This document shows, one piece after another, positions 1 through 11,642 of a stretch of DNA of 64,000 nt. A model generated the notes under the pieces. The model saw only the letters and a list, made by a program, of their open reading frames with translations, did no database searches and was not told where the DNA came from. Positions within the stretch are counted from its first letter, which is position 1, and every line of letters begins with the position of its first letter. The position numbers and the translations under genes were made by a program. The stretch comes from Bretschneidera sinensis (taxonomy: Eukaryota; Streptophyta; Magnoliopsida; Brassicales; Akaniaceae), in the NCBI GenBank assembly GCA_023935145.1, contig CM043704.1, forward strand, positions 94,513,873-94,577,872, in the 5' to 3' direction.

Positions 1-261
1 AATTGTCTAATTTGAATCCCTCTCGGCGTAGGGAGTGAACATTCATCCTATGTGAAATTTAGCTTCATATGATAACATATTTAGTGCTCCCCACTCCTAA
101 ATTCTTAAACTAACATAACAAAGACTATTATGATACTAAGTTCGTGCAAATTATAGTTTAATAAACAAATTGAACTTCATCAACATGTGAATTCAACGTT
201 TTCCACATACATGGTCTCAAATAAACAGATGCCCAACTTATCTGGCAATAACAATCACACC

Positions 262-310
262 AACAAAGCAAGAGATTTGCTTACCTGAAAAAACAAACAA
301 AGCAAGAGAT
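262..310 (+). mobile_element. Ultra-short poly(A)-tail insertion with 15 bp TSD
   Basis: A 15 bp direct repeat (aacaaagcaagagat at 262-276 and 296-310) flanks 19 bp containing gcttacctgaaaaaa. The parental copy near 12775-12790 has the repeat once and no insert, so this is a genuine insertion after the segmental duplication. The insert resembles the 3' end of a retroelement (CTTA.C followed by A-run) and nothing more, as if reverse transcription stopped almost at once. Confidence 0.65.
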
Positions 311-358
311 GCAAAAATCTGTAACTTATTAAAAAGGAAAAGAGATACAAATATCTGT
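306..358 (+). mobile_element. Second ultra-short poly(A)-tail insertion
   Basis: A 17 bp repeat with two mismatches (306-322 and 342-358, gagat.caaa.atctgt) flanks 19 bp reading aacttattaaaaaggaaaa. The parental copy near 12785 has only one version of the repeat. It overlaps the target duplication of the insertion at 262-310, so two events hit the same spot. Confidence 0.55.
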
Positions 359-1485
359 CCTTGGATATCTAAAACCATACAACATCAAAATGTACACCAT
401 TCTTGCATATGACACCCCAAATGCTTAAGCTAGCTAAGCCTTTAGCTGTCAAGAAAATGATTACCAGAAAAATCCCTGATGAAAGGGCACTTTAAAGTGA
501 TTGCATTTGTGGCTTACCTAAGTTTAGTTTGTTAAAAAAATATCTTCTTTTTTCTTTAAAAAAAAATTCTTATGGAAGTTAATTTATTAGATTCTATATT
601 CAGTCTCAAAACTTAAATGTTTAAAGATCTTACCACAGGAAGAAATGTGGGCTCCAATAAAATATTTAGAGGCTTTTCAATTAACTATTAATCATTAGCA
701 GCAATAATATAATATAACAGTAAGGACAATATATGGTCAGCACAAAATTTTCATGTAAGCTAAGAACTTTCTTGTGGTCAGAAAGATATCAACATGACTG
801 CAACCAGAAAGATAAAGCATTAGTAAACCAACCTGTGATAAAACTATTGGAAACTGCTTCCACATATCCTGTCATTGATTGTGCCTTTATTCAGATTAGC
901 TTAGCTTTTTCAATAGAATCCTCAGGTCACTCGATCTTCAACACCTCAACATCTTCATCCTGAACTTTATTAGCATTGGATATGATGAACTTACCAAGGG
1001 TCAGCAGTCGAGACACCGTGAAACAGCACATTTCTGAGTCTCTACGTAATGACATCATACAATATAATGAACCCCAAATAGTAAAAGCCATAACAAATAA
1101 TTGGTTGGTTGAAATGTTTCCAAGAAATTAGAAATGAAATTATCTGTGTACATGAATCCCCTCTTAATGAAGAGATTCTAATCTGCCAGCAGTCCTTTAA
1201 ATCATGTCATTAACATTTAAGTCCTGCTAAGGCACTAGTGAACCTGCAAAGAAAGTCAAAAATAATAAGAAGTAAAAATGGTTTAAGAAATTATTAACCG
1301 CATCACTATGTCACTGTTATTCAATATCATGGTGGGACCTCATCAATTTTAGCACAGCCTCCATGTCCATCATAATCACAAATGAAAATCCCAACAGACT
1401 AGCATCCAATTACATTATCCCAAAACCATTGGCCAAGAAAATAAAATGCAGAACCGCAAGAAAGAAAATAAAAAAATTCCATCAG

Positions 1486-2058
1486 CAAAAGGGTTGCTCA
1501 ATTCATCCATAAATTCGTATCTAGAAACTTGTTAAGTTCCTTGAATTCTCTAACAAAATTAAGAAGATATTAGCATTTGAATCCTTAGAAAGATTATTTC
1601 TGGACTCATAAAATCCTAAAGAAAAGAAACCATTTAATATCAGTCTCCATTTGCACACCTTTGAAATATATTCAGAAATGACAGAGGGTCAGGTCTCCCC
1701 TGATAGCTCACCTTATGTTTCACTATATGTGCTGAACAACCCTTGAAATAAATTTCGAAATCTGTTCACAGCATAGTGCAACATGGAGAATGCCATCAAT
1801 CTAATGCAATTTAAGGTACTTGAGAAAAATATCTTCAGACAATCCACAAAACAGATTCAACTCATTATTTTCTTCCAATTTATTACAAGAACCATTAAAG
1901 ATAACAGGTAATATACAACAATTTAAAGCGAAATATTCCGTATAATCAATCAAATCAAGCATGAAACATTATTTCTAACAAAAAAATTTGAGATTCTATT
2001 AATGTTTCACATCTAACTACTGTTTGACACCGGAACTGTGAATATTATCATTTACCAG
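1486..2058. other. Spacer between the FAM114-like fragment and the PPR gene
   Basis: AT-rich sequence without a convincing reading frame. It must hold the 3' UTR and polyadenylation region of the minus-strand PPR gene, but no single signal stands out enough to mark. Confidence 0.5.
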
Positions 2059-4728
2059 TTAGATGAACAGTTCGGTGCGATCAGTTAGATCAAAGCCTTT
2101 CCCAAACATCTCTTCCACCAGTCTCTTTGCCTCAGCTATCCTCCCATGTTTTAAAAGACCAAGTACTAAGATGTCATAAGTCCATTGGTTCGGCTCATAC
2201 CCTCTTTGAGATAGCCGATCAAACAACTGCCAAGCATGATCCATCTGGCTCATGCTTAGCCTTCTCAACAACATATTATAAGTGTAGATGTCAAGCGGGA
2301 AGCACTGTTCAATTAATTCTTCCAACTCCTCAATAGGTACATTCATGGTGATGCGACCAGAAAATAATCCAATTAAATTGCCAAGCAAAAAAAATTTCGG
2401 TGTCTCATCCTGCACATCTCTCAATCGAATCCAAGTCTCATAGAGAGCTCGAGTCTTCAAAGAATGCAACAAAAGGACATTACCAATGAAGGATGTAACA
2501 TGACGCCCAGCTTTCTCCAAGTCATTAACAAGATTTACCACCATATCATAGTTTTTACTTGAGCACAGCAGTTGTATAAGAACTTCATAACATTCAGTGC
2601 TTGGAACCACTCCGTTATCCCTCATTTCTTTCAACAAATACAGTGCAATATCTGGCTTCTTGGCTTTGCAGAGACCAACAACCATGATATTATATATATT
2701 TTTCCCAATATTTCTTCTCTGGTGCAAATCATTAAAGAAATTTAACACGTCAGAAATTCGCTCACTCTTTAGATAACTCTGCAACATAAGGATATCAGAA
2801 CTTAGAGATGGCTCAATCCCACTTCTATGCATCATCTCAAATACTTCCCTAGCCAACTCAGGCTTTCTGGCATGCCCAGCTCCATCGATGAAAAAATTAT
2901 AAATCTGAGGGTTGGGTTCATGACGAGACAACTGCATCTCCAGCAATTTGAGGAATTGCTTTTCAGGATTTTCCATATCACATAAGCAACGAATAACATC
3001 TCTGAATGATCTTCGATTTGGGGTGTGACCCTTTTCTTGCATTTCAATAAGAAGCCTGGCAGAAATATCTCCCCTGTTTGACTTGTTGAAACCATGGATC
3101 AAGTTAATGTACGTAAATTTTGTGGTAGCTCTATTTAATCCATTAAGTTCTCTATGTATCAAATAACCATCTTCTACCCTCCTAGCCTTGCAGAGAGCTA
3201 ATATCAACTTGTCATATGTGGAATCATTCAGCATAACCTTCCGGTCCAAGGCAGCTAGAACCAGTTCCTTCATCTTGTCAAGTTTCCCCTCCTTGCATAA
3301 AGAATCAGCAAGTATAGAGAGAGTCTGTATACCAGGGAAATAACCTCGGTCAATAGAATTCTTTAACACATTATAAGCTTCATCAATGCTTCCATCCCCA
3401 CACAGTGTGTTGATCAAATAATTATAAGCCATGCCACTCGGTGAGAGCCCCAACTCTGATCTTGAATGATACAACTCAAGCGCAACATCCACCATTCCTG
3501 CTTTACAAAAGAAGCACAATACAGCATTCATGGTGACCCTATCAGGAGAGACCTGATCCTCCTCCATCTCCACCAACATATCACACACCTCCCTGAGCCG
3601 GTTCTCCCTCAAAAGGTGACACACCAAAACATTATACCGAAACACATCTGGAACATACCCTTCCAGTGACTTCTTTCTGTGCAAAAACTCCAAAGCCTCA
3701 TCCAAGTTCCCAGCTTGAACAAGAGCCCTAAGCCAAACCCCATAAGCATGCTCCATCTGGAACATCCCTGTCCCTCTAAACCCCTCAAGCAACCTGCTTG
3801 CCAGCAAATACATCTTACTCTTACAAAGCGCATCAATGAGAACACTGAGCATGTACCCACACACACCCTTTGCCTCCTTTTGGCCCAACAACGAGCGCAT
3901 ATAGTCTTCAGCCTCCACCAGCCTATTTTGCTTACACAAACTCTTGACCAATATGGAATGCGTGACTTCGCACTCAAACCCCCTGGCGGAAATCTGCTTG
4001 GCTATGACCTCAACGGCATCAAAGCAACTCTCCTCCACCAAAGCATTCAAGAGCACGTGACAAGCAAAGCTACCCAAATCCAAACCTCGAAAGCACATTC
4101 TACCAAACAGTTGGAGTGCAAGATCAGGCTTGCCAGCAACCGCATAACCCATGACCAAAGTCTCGCAGAAACTGACTTTGTGGCCGTAGCCGTACCTCTT
4201 CTTGTAGTTATCCAAGAAATCCAACGTGAGAGACATGAGCTTGGCCTTGGAAAGGATCTTGAAGATGGCATGGAAGGTGGCACGGGTGTGGTGGAATCCA
4301 GGCTGGTGACCAGCCCAGTCAAAGAACTTGAGGCATGACAGCACGTCATCATTTCTGTAGGAGAATACTCGCAGCACCAATGCTTCAGAGAGGCGAAGGC
4401 TCAGCTGGGAGAGTGCCAGATCGGCGGCTTGCTCGTTGTTCTCACATTGTTGAGCCCTCAGGATCTCAAATATTCGATCCAACAATGTGCTGCTCCTATT
4501 TCCACTTTTGAACCATTCCTTGAAGGATATCACAACGTCCTTTGCATTCAAGTTGAGATTGTTGAGTTCTTGGACTGCTTGGGTTTGGATTTGGGTTGCT
4601 GTTGAATAGAAGAAGAATGGAACACAAGGCAAAGAAGAGGAATTGCTGCCGAGGATGACAAGTGGGCAGAGGAGAGCCCTTGTTTTGCATTTGGTTTTGG
4701 TTACATATTTAAGTGACACTGACAGCAT
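2059..4728 (-). CDS. P-class pentatricopeptide repeat protein, probably mitochondrial
   Basis: A single uninterrupted exon encodes 889 aa; most plant PPR genes lack introns. From about residue 100 to the C-terminus I count roughly 17 degenerate 35-residue helical repeats with typical cores such as YNVLVCHLLRENRL and FTYINLIHGF. There is no E, DYW or SMR domain, so it belongs to the P class, whose members bind organellar RNA to stabilise, splice or activate transcripts. The first ~45 residues are rich in Ser, Lys and Thr and poor in acidic residues, as expected of an organellar targeting peptide. The sequence most resembles the group containing Arabidopsis At1g71210 (from memory, not searched). 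The start is the first ATG of the frame. The RNA target cannot be read from this sequence. Confidence 0.92.
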   Translation of the reverse strand: MLSVSLKYVTKTKCKTRALLCPLVILGSNSSSLPCVPFFFYSTATQIQTQAVQELNNLNLNAKDVVISFKEWFKSGNRSSTLLDRIFEILRAQQCENNEQAADLALSQLSLRLSEALVLRVFSYRNDDVLSCLKFFDWAGHQPGFHHTRATFHAIFKILSKAKLMSLTLDFLDNYKKRYGYGHKVSFCETLVMGYAVAGKPDLALQLFGRMCFRGLDLGSFACHVLLNALVEESCFDAVEVIAKQISARGFECEVTHSILVKSLCKQNRLVEAEDYMRSLLGQKEAKGVCGYMLSVLIDALCKSKMYLLASRLLEGFRGTGMFQMEHAYGVWLRALVQAGNLDEALEFLHRKKSLEGYVPDVFRYNVLVCHLLRENRLREVCDMLVEMEEDQVSPDRVTMNAVLCFFCKAGMVDVALELYHSRSELGLSPSGMAYNYLINTLCGDGSIDEAYNVLKNSIDRGYFPGIQTLSILADSLCKEGKLDKMKELVLAALDRKVMLNDSTYDKLILALCKARRVEDGYLIHRELNGLNRATTKFTYINLIHGFNKSNRGDISARLLIEMQEKGHTPNRRSFRDVIRCLCDMENPEKQFLKLLEMQLSRHEPNPQIYNFFIDGAGHARKPELAREVFEMMHRSGIEPSLSSDILMLQSYLKSERISDVLNFFNDLHQRRNIGKNIYNIMVVGLCKAKKPDIALYLLKEMRDNGVVPSTECYEVLIQLLCSSKNYDMVVNLVNDLEKAGRHVTSFIGNVLLLHSLKTRALYETWIRLRDVQDETPKFFLLGNLIGLFSGRITMNVPIEELEELIEQCFPLDIYTYNMLLRRLSMSQMDHAWQLFDRLSQRGYEPNQWTYDILVLGLLKHGRIAEAKRLVEEMFGKGFDLTDRTELFI

Positions 4729-7700
4729 TATTGGTGTTACTGATTAGAAAGAGGAAGATTATTATCCTGAAGAAGAAGAAGACGGGTGTGAACTGTTCTG
4801 TCTCTGAATGAGTAAGACCATAATTAATTCCCATGTTGACATGCGCTACTCCCCTGACAATCATCCCACGTAAGTATAGCAATGGCTTCCCTGATCTCGA
4901 TCATTCGACTTTGTTGAGACATGTCTACTTGAACACCTTCTTGATCTTCATTTAAACAGGATCCTGTAATCCAGAATAATAAAAAGTTGAAAAACTGCAA
5001 TTATAAACAAACAGAATTTCAGAAAAAGAAACAGACAAATCTGATACAGTCTAAAATATAAGAAACAAATCAAATCTGGAACTCTCTGGTTCCTTGCAGA
5101 TCATAAAGAGGCCAGCCTAAAACAGCACCATTTTAGTGTAATAAGAAAATATAAGAACCTGACAAAAGAAAAGGTGTTTTATTAACTTTTAACCTAGACC
5201 AACTTTATATTAACTGTCCACAAAAATTTATGTGGAGGAAGAGATGTCTAGCGATCCATCCCACGTAAGACGTGTCTAGAGTAAAGACAGGCTTGAACTA
5301 ATGGTTATCTAAATGCTAATCATGGTTCCAAAATGAAATAATGAGAGTCATGAAGTACTGGACCTTTTTTTGGCTAAGGATCAAAACGTAGTAGTGAACA
5401 TTTTAAAAATAGAACCATATCAACTTGCTGAAGCACAAGTCTATGGCAATCCCTTATCTAACATTACTCTGTATGCCTCATATCAATTAGCAATAATCCC
5501 CCACATTGCTGCAGGACATTTTTCTTTTGTGTTGATTATAATCATATAAATCCCACTTTCCACCATGTGTATAAACCATTACATACACCAAAATCAAAAA
5601 CGACAATCCAATACTAGTACACAATAAAGTTCAGGACATAAATTAAGAGAGATCAAAATATGAAATCCCTAGCAATAATAAAAATGAGATTCCAAATAAC
5701 AATAATATTGCAAACTAAACCATCAAACAAAAATCCTTCTTGACAAATTTAATTCAATATTGCTCTACCAATTGTATTTTTTGTTTTTTGGCTACCATAG
5801 GGTTGACTCTAGCGCTTACATCTGGTTGTGCATGAAAGTGGAAATACAATCAAAATTTAGGTATAGAAGTTTAATAATAAAAGTCCCATGGACATTAGGA
5901 AGCAAGATATGGATTCTAACATAAAATATTTCGAACAGGTCCAACCTGCAAAGCAAGGAAAACTCTACTATATCAATAAATATAAACTAAATAAACACAT
6001 ATTTTGTCATATTAATGTTAAATCAATAATATGCATGTTACATTGTTATCATCTTCTAATTGTGTCACTTTTAACAACAAAAATTAAATCTAAACAACCA
6101 AAAGCTCATAAGCAGAACACTTCAAAGGGAAAATACATTCTCTAAATACTTTCTCACCCATGAATAATCAAATATAAACAGGCCCATTTGGATTAATATA
6201 TTATCCACAAAATATAAATCACAGTTATTACTGTACCAAAAGAATAAATCCATGTGATCTATTTGTCCCCAAGTTGTTGTTAACAAGTACCAGATTCACT
6301 TGTAGAACAATTAAAGAAATTATGCCAGTTTTTTTTTTTATTTCCTCTAATTCTTAAAGCAATGATGCAAGGTCACATGGATACATATTATAGGTGCTAG
6401 GCAGATGTTTGCATGGCTTGGTGTAGAGCCTTGTGTTCGAATAAAACATAGAATGAACCTATGTATATTGTCATTGCACATTACGACACAGGTAGTAACA
6501 CACCCTACCCAATTCCTAAAAGGGAGAAAAAAGAGAAACAAAAAGTTCTTTCACAGAGAATAAATATTCTCTCTTTTTCTCTCTTAGTCCCTTTCCTTTT
6601 ACTTCTATCTACCCTTTGCTTTTATCATCACCTTATATTTACAAATGACAAAATGTTATTCACAACACCACTAATCTTGTTCTCTATCTAGTGTTTTTTT
6701 TTTTGGGAAATGCATGAAAAGTAAAGGAAAAAATATTCATAATTAGCTGCCCCACAATCAATAACCCCAAATACACTCACAAAAAACATCTGAAAAAGCA
6801 GAAAAGGGGAGAAAGAAGAAAAAGGGAAAAAAACTATTCTTCGTAGTCACTCCACACACACAATGACACAAAACACAATCCCCCACTATTCTACTGCCTC
6901 CCCTCCCCCTCGCTAAGCTCTTCGTTTTTGTGTTTCTATATTTGACCAAACGGAGATTGTTAGTTTTATTATATATTCATGCATCATCCTTACATAAATT
7001 TAATTCTAAACACACTGCTTCTTATACTTCTTATTTCTTTCATTTTTTTATGTTTAACATCTTGATGCATTTGAACATCATGAATAATAGCATTTAATTC
7101 AAAATTTTAAATTCTAGTGGAGAAATTCCCAAGAAAACATGCAAGCTCACAACCCCAATTCAAAGAAGAGATCAAATAGGAGAGCAATTCTTTACTTATC
7201 AGTAAAAAGGAGAGCATTAGTTGCACTAAAATCCCTTCTTTAACTGAATTACCGAAGAATAACAATTTTTGAAACAAATTGTATAGCATAACCCTTCCAA
7301 ACACGCACAGAAATGACACAACAAAGAAAACTAAAACATTTAAGCGAAAGCTCATCAACCAATACAGTTTCACAAATTGCATTAGTCAATACATCAGTAT
7401 CACAAATGATAATACGCCCTAAAAAAGAAGAAAAAAAATTTGGATGAACTTAAAGATTAACTTCATCAAACAAATACAAATATTTTTAATTTTCCAAAAA
7501 AAAGACCTTTTTGAGAGCAAGCCTTGTTAATTCGGTGAAGTTCCAATAGCAATTCAACCTCCGCAACTCAAATCTCCGCATTCTTTGCCGCTGTTGTCAC
7601 CATATTCTTCTCCGTTGTGGCAGCCACTGGTTTCTACAGAAATTATTTCATTTTTCAAACAACAATTGGATCAGGCCCACCCTGCAAAGAAACAAGGGGT

Positions 7701-7914
7701 AAAATGAAACATCAGATGTTCTTTCTGCTCGATAAGAAGTCAAAAACCATTCTCAACTATAAATGTGTGAGATCAGCTCACTGGTCCTAAAGTTAGAGAA
7801 CATTAACTTCTAACCACCACACTCATGAAAAATCATACATATTTTCCTTAAGATAATTAATATGGAAAAAAAACTGCGTTCTTGCTGAAATATTCTTGCA
7901 CAAAGTTACCTGGA
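4729..7914. other. Intergenic spacer, no gene recognised
   Basis: AT-rich, with many A- and T-runs and only short frames without family resemblance. The part next to 4729 must contain the PPR promoter. A 138 bp minus-strand open segment (4824-4963) begins after a splice-acceptor-like sequence, but I could not connect it to other exons. Confidence 0.5.
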
Positions 7915-8730
7915 ACGCAATACGCTATGGTACGTGATACGGGTACGGATACACAGTACAGGACTTTGCTCGGTACGCGGTACGAGGGGGTAGGCTTAAT
8001 TAGATCACTATTTGAGATCGTGTAATTAATAAATTACAAAATCATGACCCAAACCTAAATTAGCCTAGTTTGTTTTCACTCCTATTAATATTGCCCAAAA
8101 CCAAAGCCCCTTCCCTCTTTTAAATTTAAAAGGGCCAAAGGCCTTGGTTCATTAAAAATAAAGAACCTAATCCATTACTAAAGCCCATACTGTGACCCAA
8201 GCCCATACCCGAATTCAGTCCATTACCCACCTGAAAAACCTACCCTACCGCACCATATAAATATCTTAAACCTCACCCCTCATCCCCAACACCATCAGCT
8301 ACCACCCTAATCCCTAATCCTTCATCATCTCTGCAAACCACACTGCCCCTCTCACTCATTCATCTTGGTTCTAGTTTCCGGTGGATTATAATTATTATTT
8401 TTGCCCCTCTTTCTTTCTTTGTATGTCTCTCTCATCTCTCTTCTTCCTTGTCGTCAACGGCGCTGCCAACATCACCTTCCCTTCCCTTACTTTCTCCCTC
8501 CTCGATGGCGATATTAACACTCAAAGACATCATCTACGACGACAAGTGGCTCCTTATTTCTTGTCGGCAGCAGGAACATCTGCAGTGCTGCGGCAATGTA
8601 CGTGGCGCCATTCTATCTTAACTATGCTTCAATGACCATTCTCTCCCCTCCATCTCCGGTTTTGGGCTTTTTTTTCGTCTCGATATACGAGTCGTATACT
8701 TTCTTTCTCTTCTTTCTCCATTGTCTTATA
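7915..8730. mobile_element. Possible non-autonomous transposon carrying a gene-like 5' segment
   Basis: The left part (7915-7995) is dense in GTACG/GATACG words such as gtacgtgatacgggtacgg. Related words in opposite orientation (cgatatacgagtcgtatac) occur at 8682-8700. The DNA between is more GC-rich and looks like a captured promoter and first exon: a TATA-like accatataaatatc near 8250, a C-rich leader, then an ATG at 8381 opening 84 codons (to 8635) with a hydrophobic N-terminal segment. I do not recognise the peptide. Element boundaries and target duplication are not established; it could instead be a small orphan gene. Confidence 0.3.
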
Positions 8731-9905
8731 ATTCGCGAATGTACCGCCGGGAGCGATCCAAGTAACGCTGTTCTTGCACTTATCAATGAATATACTTTTT
8801 TCGATTAACTAAAAATTATAACTGTGCAGTAAAACAATAAAAAAGATGATAAATATTTGATAGAAAAAAAGGAGCAACGTATAGCTTATACCATAGGAAA
8901 AATCTAATTCACACTAAACAAAGGCAGCTGACATCTACTGGTATAAATAATCTCAACCACCATCACATCCAAAAAACAACCAACAACTAATGCAAATTAC
9001 TTTTTCTATCTTGAACACCAAAGAATTGAATGAAAAATCAGAAATAGAAATATGCATATGCAAACTTCCAGAATTCCCACAAAACGAAAACCAAACAACT
9101 TGAAATCGTAGATATAAACCAGAATAAAAAATACCAATTGAACTCAATCAAACCGCAAAGAACACACACCCATACCTATACATATAGCACAGGCATATAT
9201 AAGACACTACACAAAAACAGAACACAGCCTGATTCAACCAAGCATATAAAAAAGCAACACCAACTTCATCAATTGAGCACAGAAGAATCAGGAGTTAAAG
9301 CCTCTGGAAAGCATTAGAAGCCTTTAATTCAAATATATCAAAACAAAAGAAAATAACTAAGATTCAAATAGCAGAAAATATTATCTAGGTTGAATCTGAG
9401 GTCAAACATCCATCATAGTTGAAACATTTATCCTATATACTTGAATTTAAGGGTATGAATTTAAAATCTCAAATAATTTCTGATACAATTTAAGAAAAGT
9501 AAAAAATTCCAACTCATTTATAATGATTCTAAGTTTAATAATGCACATCTCACTTCAACTTTTCTTCAAATCTGCAGTTGGAGCAAAAGAATTGATGAAG
9601 CAGTCATGGATTGTCATTTAGAAAGTAAGGAGCAAAAAAACATTAGAAAGGTTCTATTTAAAAATCTATTTTTACTGAATAGATGACTCTTTCATTAGAT
9701 TCTAAGACATTTTTATACCAAGGTTTTCAGTGGAGTAAAACTATAGCTCCCCGCAACTACTAATTATATTTATACCCTAAGAATAACTACTCAATGATCC
9801 ATTCATAAAACCTAGTAAAGCAGAATTGTAAATAAAACATAACACAAAAAGTTATTAATAATGATTAATGACAATATATAGACACTTTAACATAGGGCTA
9901 AGTCC

Positions 9906-9951
9906 GTTTCGTATCCATTTCTTACAAAAAAAAGTATGTTTCGTATCCATT
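9906..9951 (+). mobile_element. Ultra-short poly(A)-tail insertion with perfect 14 bp TSD
   Basis: The identical 14-mer gtttcgtatccatt at 9906-9919 and 9938-9951 flanks 18 bp reading tcttacaaaaaaaagtat. This has the structure of a target-primed retroelement insertion reduced to its tail, here with the A-run on the plus strand, opposite to the copies in the FAM114-like introns. Confidence 0.65.
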
Positions 9952-10599
9952 GCACCTGAAAACATCGCAATTAACATACAAATAAAACTGGGAAAGACTG
10001 ACTAAGATGATAACTCAAGACTGTGTCTATGTTTCCAATCACAACGCAACAATTAAAACTGAACAGAACCAAGCCTTTTGAATAAAAAACCCCAGGGCAT
10101 ACAATTTCACTAACCCACCAAATATTTCTACCCTACAAATTGGATTTCCACTAGTTCCTAACTTCCCTACTTGACAAGCCACAGATTTATAATAACATCA
10201 GACTTAGATATTTGATTAAACCTAAATCAAGAACATGAAATGCATTGAATCAGGAGCATTTAGAAATTATTATGACACAATGCTGTGTCCTGATTGCAAA
10301 CAATTAATGTATGAAATTCTAAAGTCTTGGGTCTTCAAAGATACATAATAGCTACAACCATGACCACAAAGTGGTTTGAGAATGCTGCTAACTAATACTA
10401 ACCCGTAGCCTGGTATGAACTAAATCAAGTGAATATTAGGAATATACGCCGCTTACACACAATTAATTTGTCTTTATCAATAATCTTCTGCAAATATGTT
10501 CAATAAGCAAAGCTCTAGGGATTTTGCAGAAAAATTGCACCCAAATACTTAAAAGAGAGAAATCTAGGTCAAGGTCTTTGTTAGATGGGTTAGGGGTGA

Positions 10600-10745
10600 G
10601 AGTTTTGGAATTTTAGCTTGGCTGGCGCAGATAGATGATGGAGAGAGGAGAGAGGAGAGAGAGACATTGAGAGAGTTGAAAGCATCCGTTGAGACGTGGG
10701 TTAGAAGAGAGAGGGGGGAGGCGGCTCGTGGTTTACGGACAGTAG
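10600..10745. repeat. GA-rich low-complexity tract
   Basis: Purine-rich sequence with repeated gagagag words. Read on the minus strand it is a CT-rich tract like many plant 5' UTRs, so it could mark the start of an unrecognised minus-strand transcript. No coding exon could be linked to it. Confidence 0.5.
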
Positions 10746-11642
10746 GAACGTGGGACTAGACTGGACATGGACTAAATGAATACCGTCTATCATTTGGTTC
10801 AAATAATATTGATTAAATTTATCCATTCGAATAAAAAATAAAGGAGGAATTCTATGTTTAATCAGCAGGATTATCATCACTGATATTAAATTAAATTGGG
10901 ATAATGATCAAATTAATCTCTCAATTATATTTTTCTATTACGTAAAACTTTCAGGTGTCTCGATATTTCAAATTTACTTATAATTGATTTTTTATTATTT
11001 GATTGCAGATTATTTTATTCATGTTTGGTGATGACTGATGCTATTTTTTCACATTTTTTTATAATTTTAAATATAATTATCATAAAATCAAAATACTATT
11101 TAAACATGATAAACAATTAAAATTCTATATAAAAATATTGACTCAATTTTGTTTAACGCATCACATTTTCATAATTATAAAAATGAACTATCAAGAAGAT
11201 AAATTTTAACAAGGACATATTTGTCTCATCACGTGTTGAAACTAATTCAAAAACTGTTGGTAGTTTAGGTATTAGAGGTATCTCGTGTTTCTCTGTATAC
11301 AATACATGTCACGCGATTGACGATAACATCATTTTATACCCGAGATAAAATTGGAATTCCTCCCAACCAAGTGCTCCATTTGTGATTTTGTTGCTCATTG
11401 TATCTTTGATATATTTTCAATCAACTGGACAACAGACAGTTCAAGAATTGATACTGGCATTTAAACTGAAAACATTTTAAATTGGAAAATGCTTCCCTTT
11501 CGCTTCATGTGTTTAATTTCAGATTTCAATGGTATAGCACAAGGATTCAAAACAGGGGCTAAACCAAATCTAGCATGCAACTATTTACACGTAAAACTAA
11601 AAAGACAAAGACGTGTGAAAGAGTCAAGAATCCAGAGCACTC

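Larger units (their letters stand above)
1..1485 (-). pseudogene. FAM114-like gene fragment (exons 7 and 8), segmental duplicate
   Basis: This stretch aligns along its whole length with 12558-14050, which lies inside the intact FAM114-like gene further right. Introns are included, so it arose by DNA-level duplication and not by retrotransposition. The counterpart of exon 8 is 833-1041 (209 bp against 211, a 2 bp loss near its 5' end). The counterpart of exon 7 is 1152-1243 (92 bp against 91, a 1 bp gain). A CAA codon of the parent has become a TAA stop at 1197-1199. Two frame breaks and a stop mean it cannot encode the parent protein. The copy is cut by the left window edge, so more exons may lie outside. 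It also carries two short poly(A)-tail insertions absent from the parent. Confidence 0.85.
8811..11642. other. Intergenic spacer downstream of the FAM114-like gene
   Basis: Mainly AT-rich with no convincing coding exon on either strand. It contains one short retro-insertion (9906-9951) and a purine-rich tract (10600-10745), listed separately. The region next to 11642 holds the 3' UTR of the FAM114-like gene. Confidence 0.5.

Noticed and set aside
3679..4338. 219-codon plus-strand frame opposite the PPR gene
   Set aside because: Antisense to an intact, family-typical PPR frame; no similarity or splice context of its own.
4824..4963. Minus-strand 45-codon open segment after an acceptor-like sequence
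   Set aside because: Too short to exclude chance, no partner exon found, and it lies in the presumed PPR promoter.
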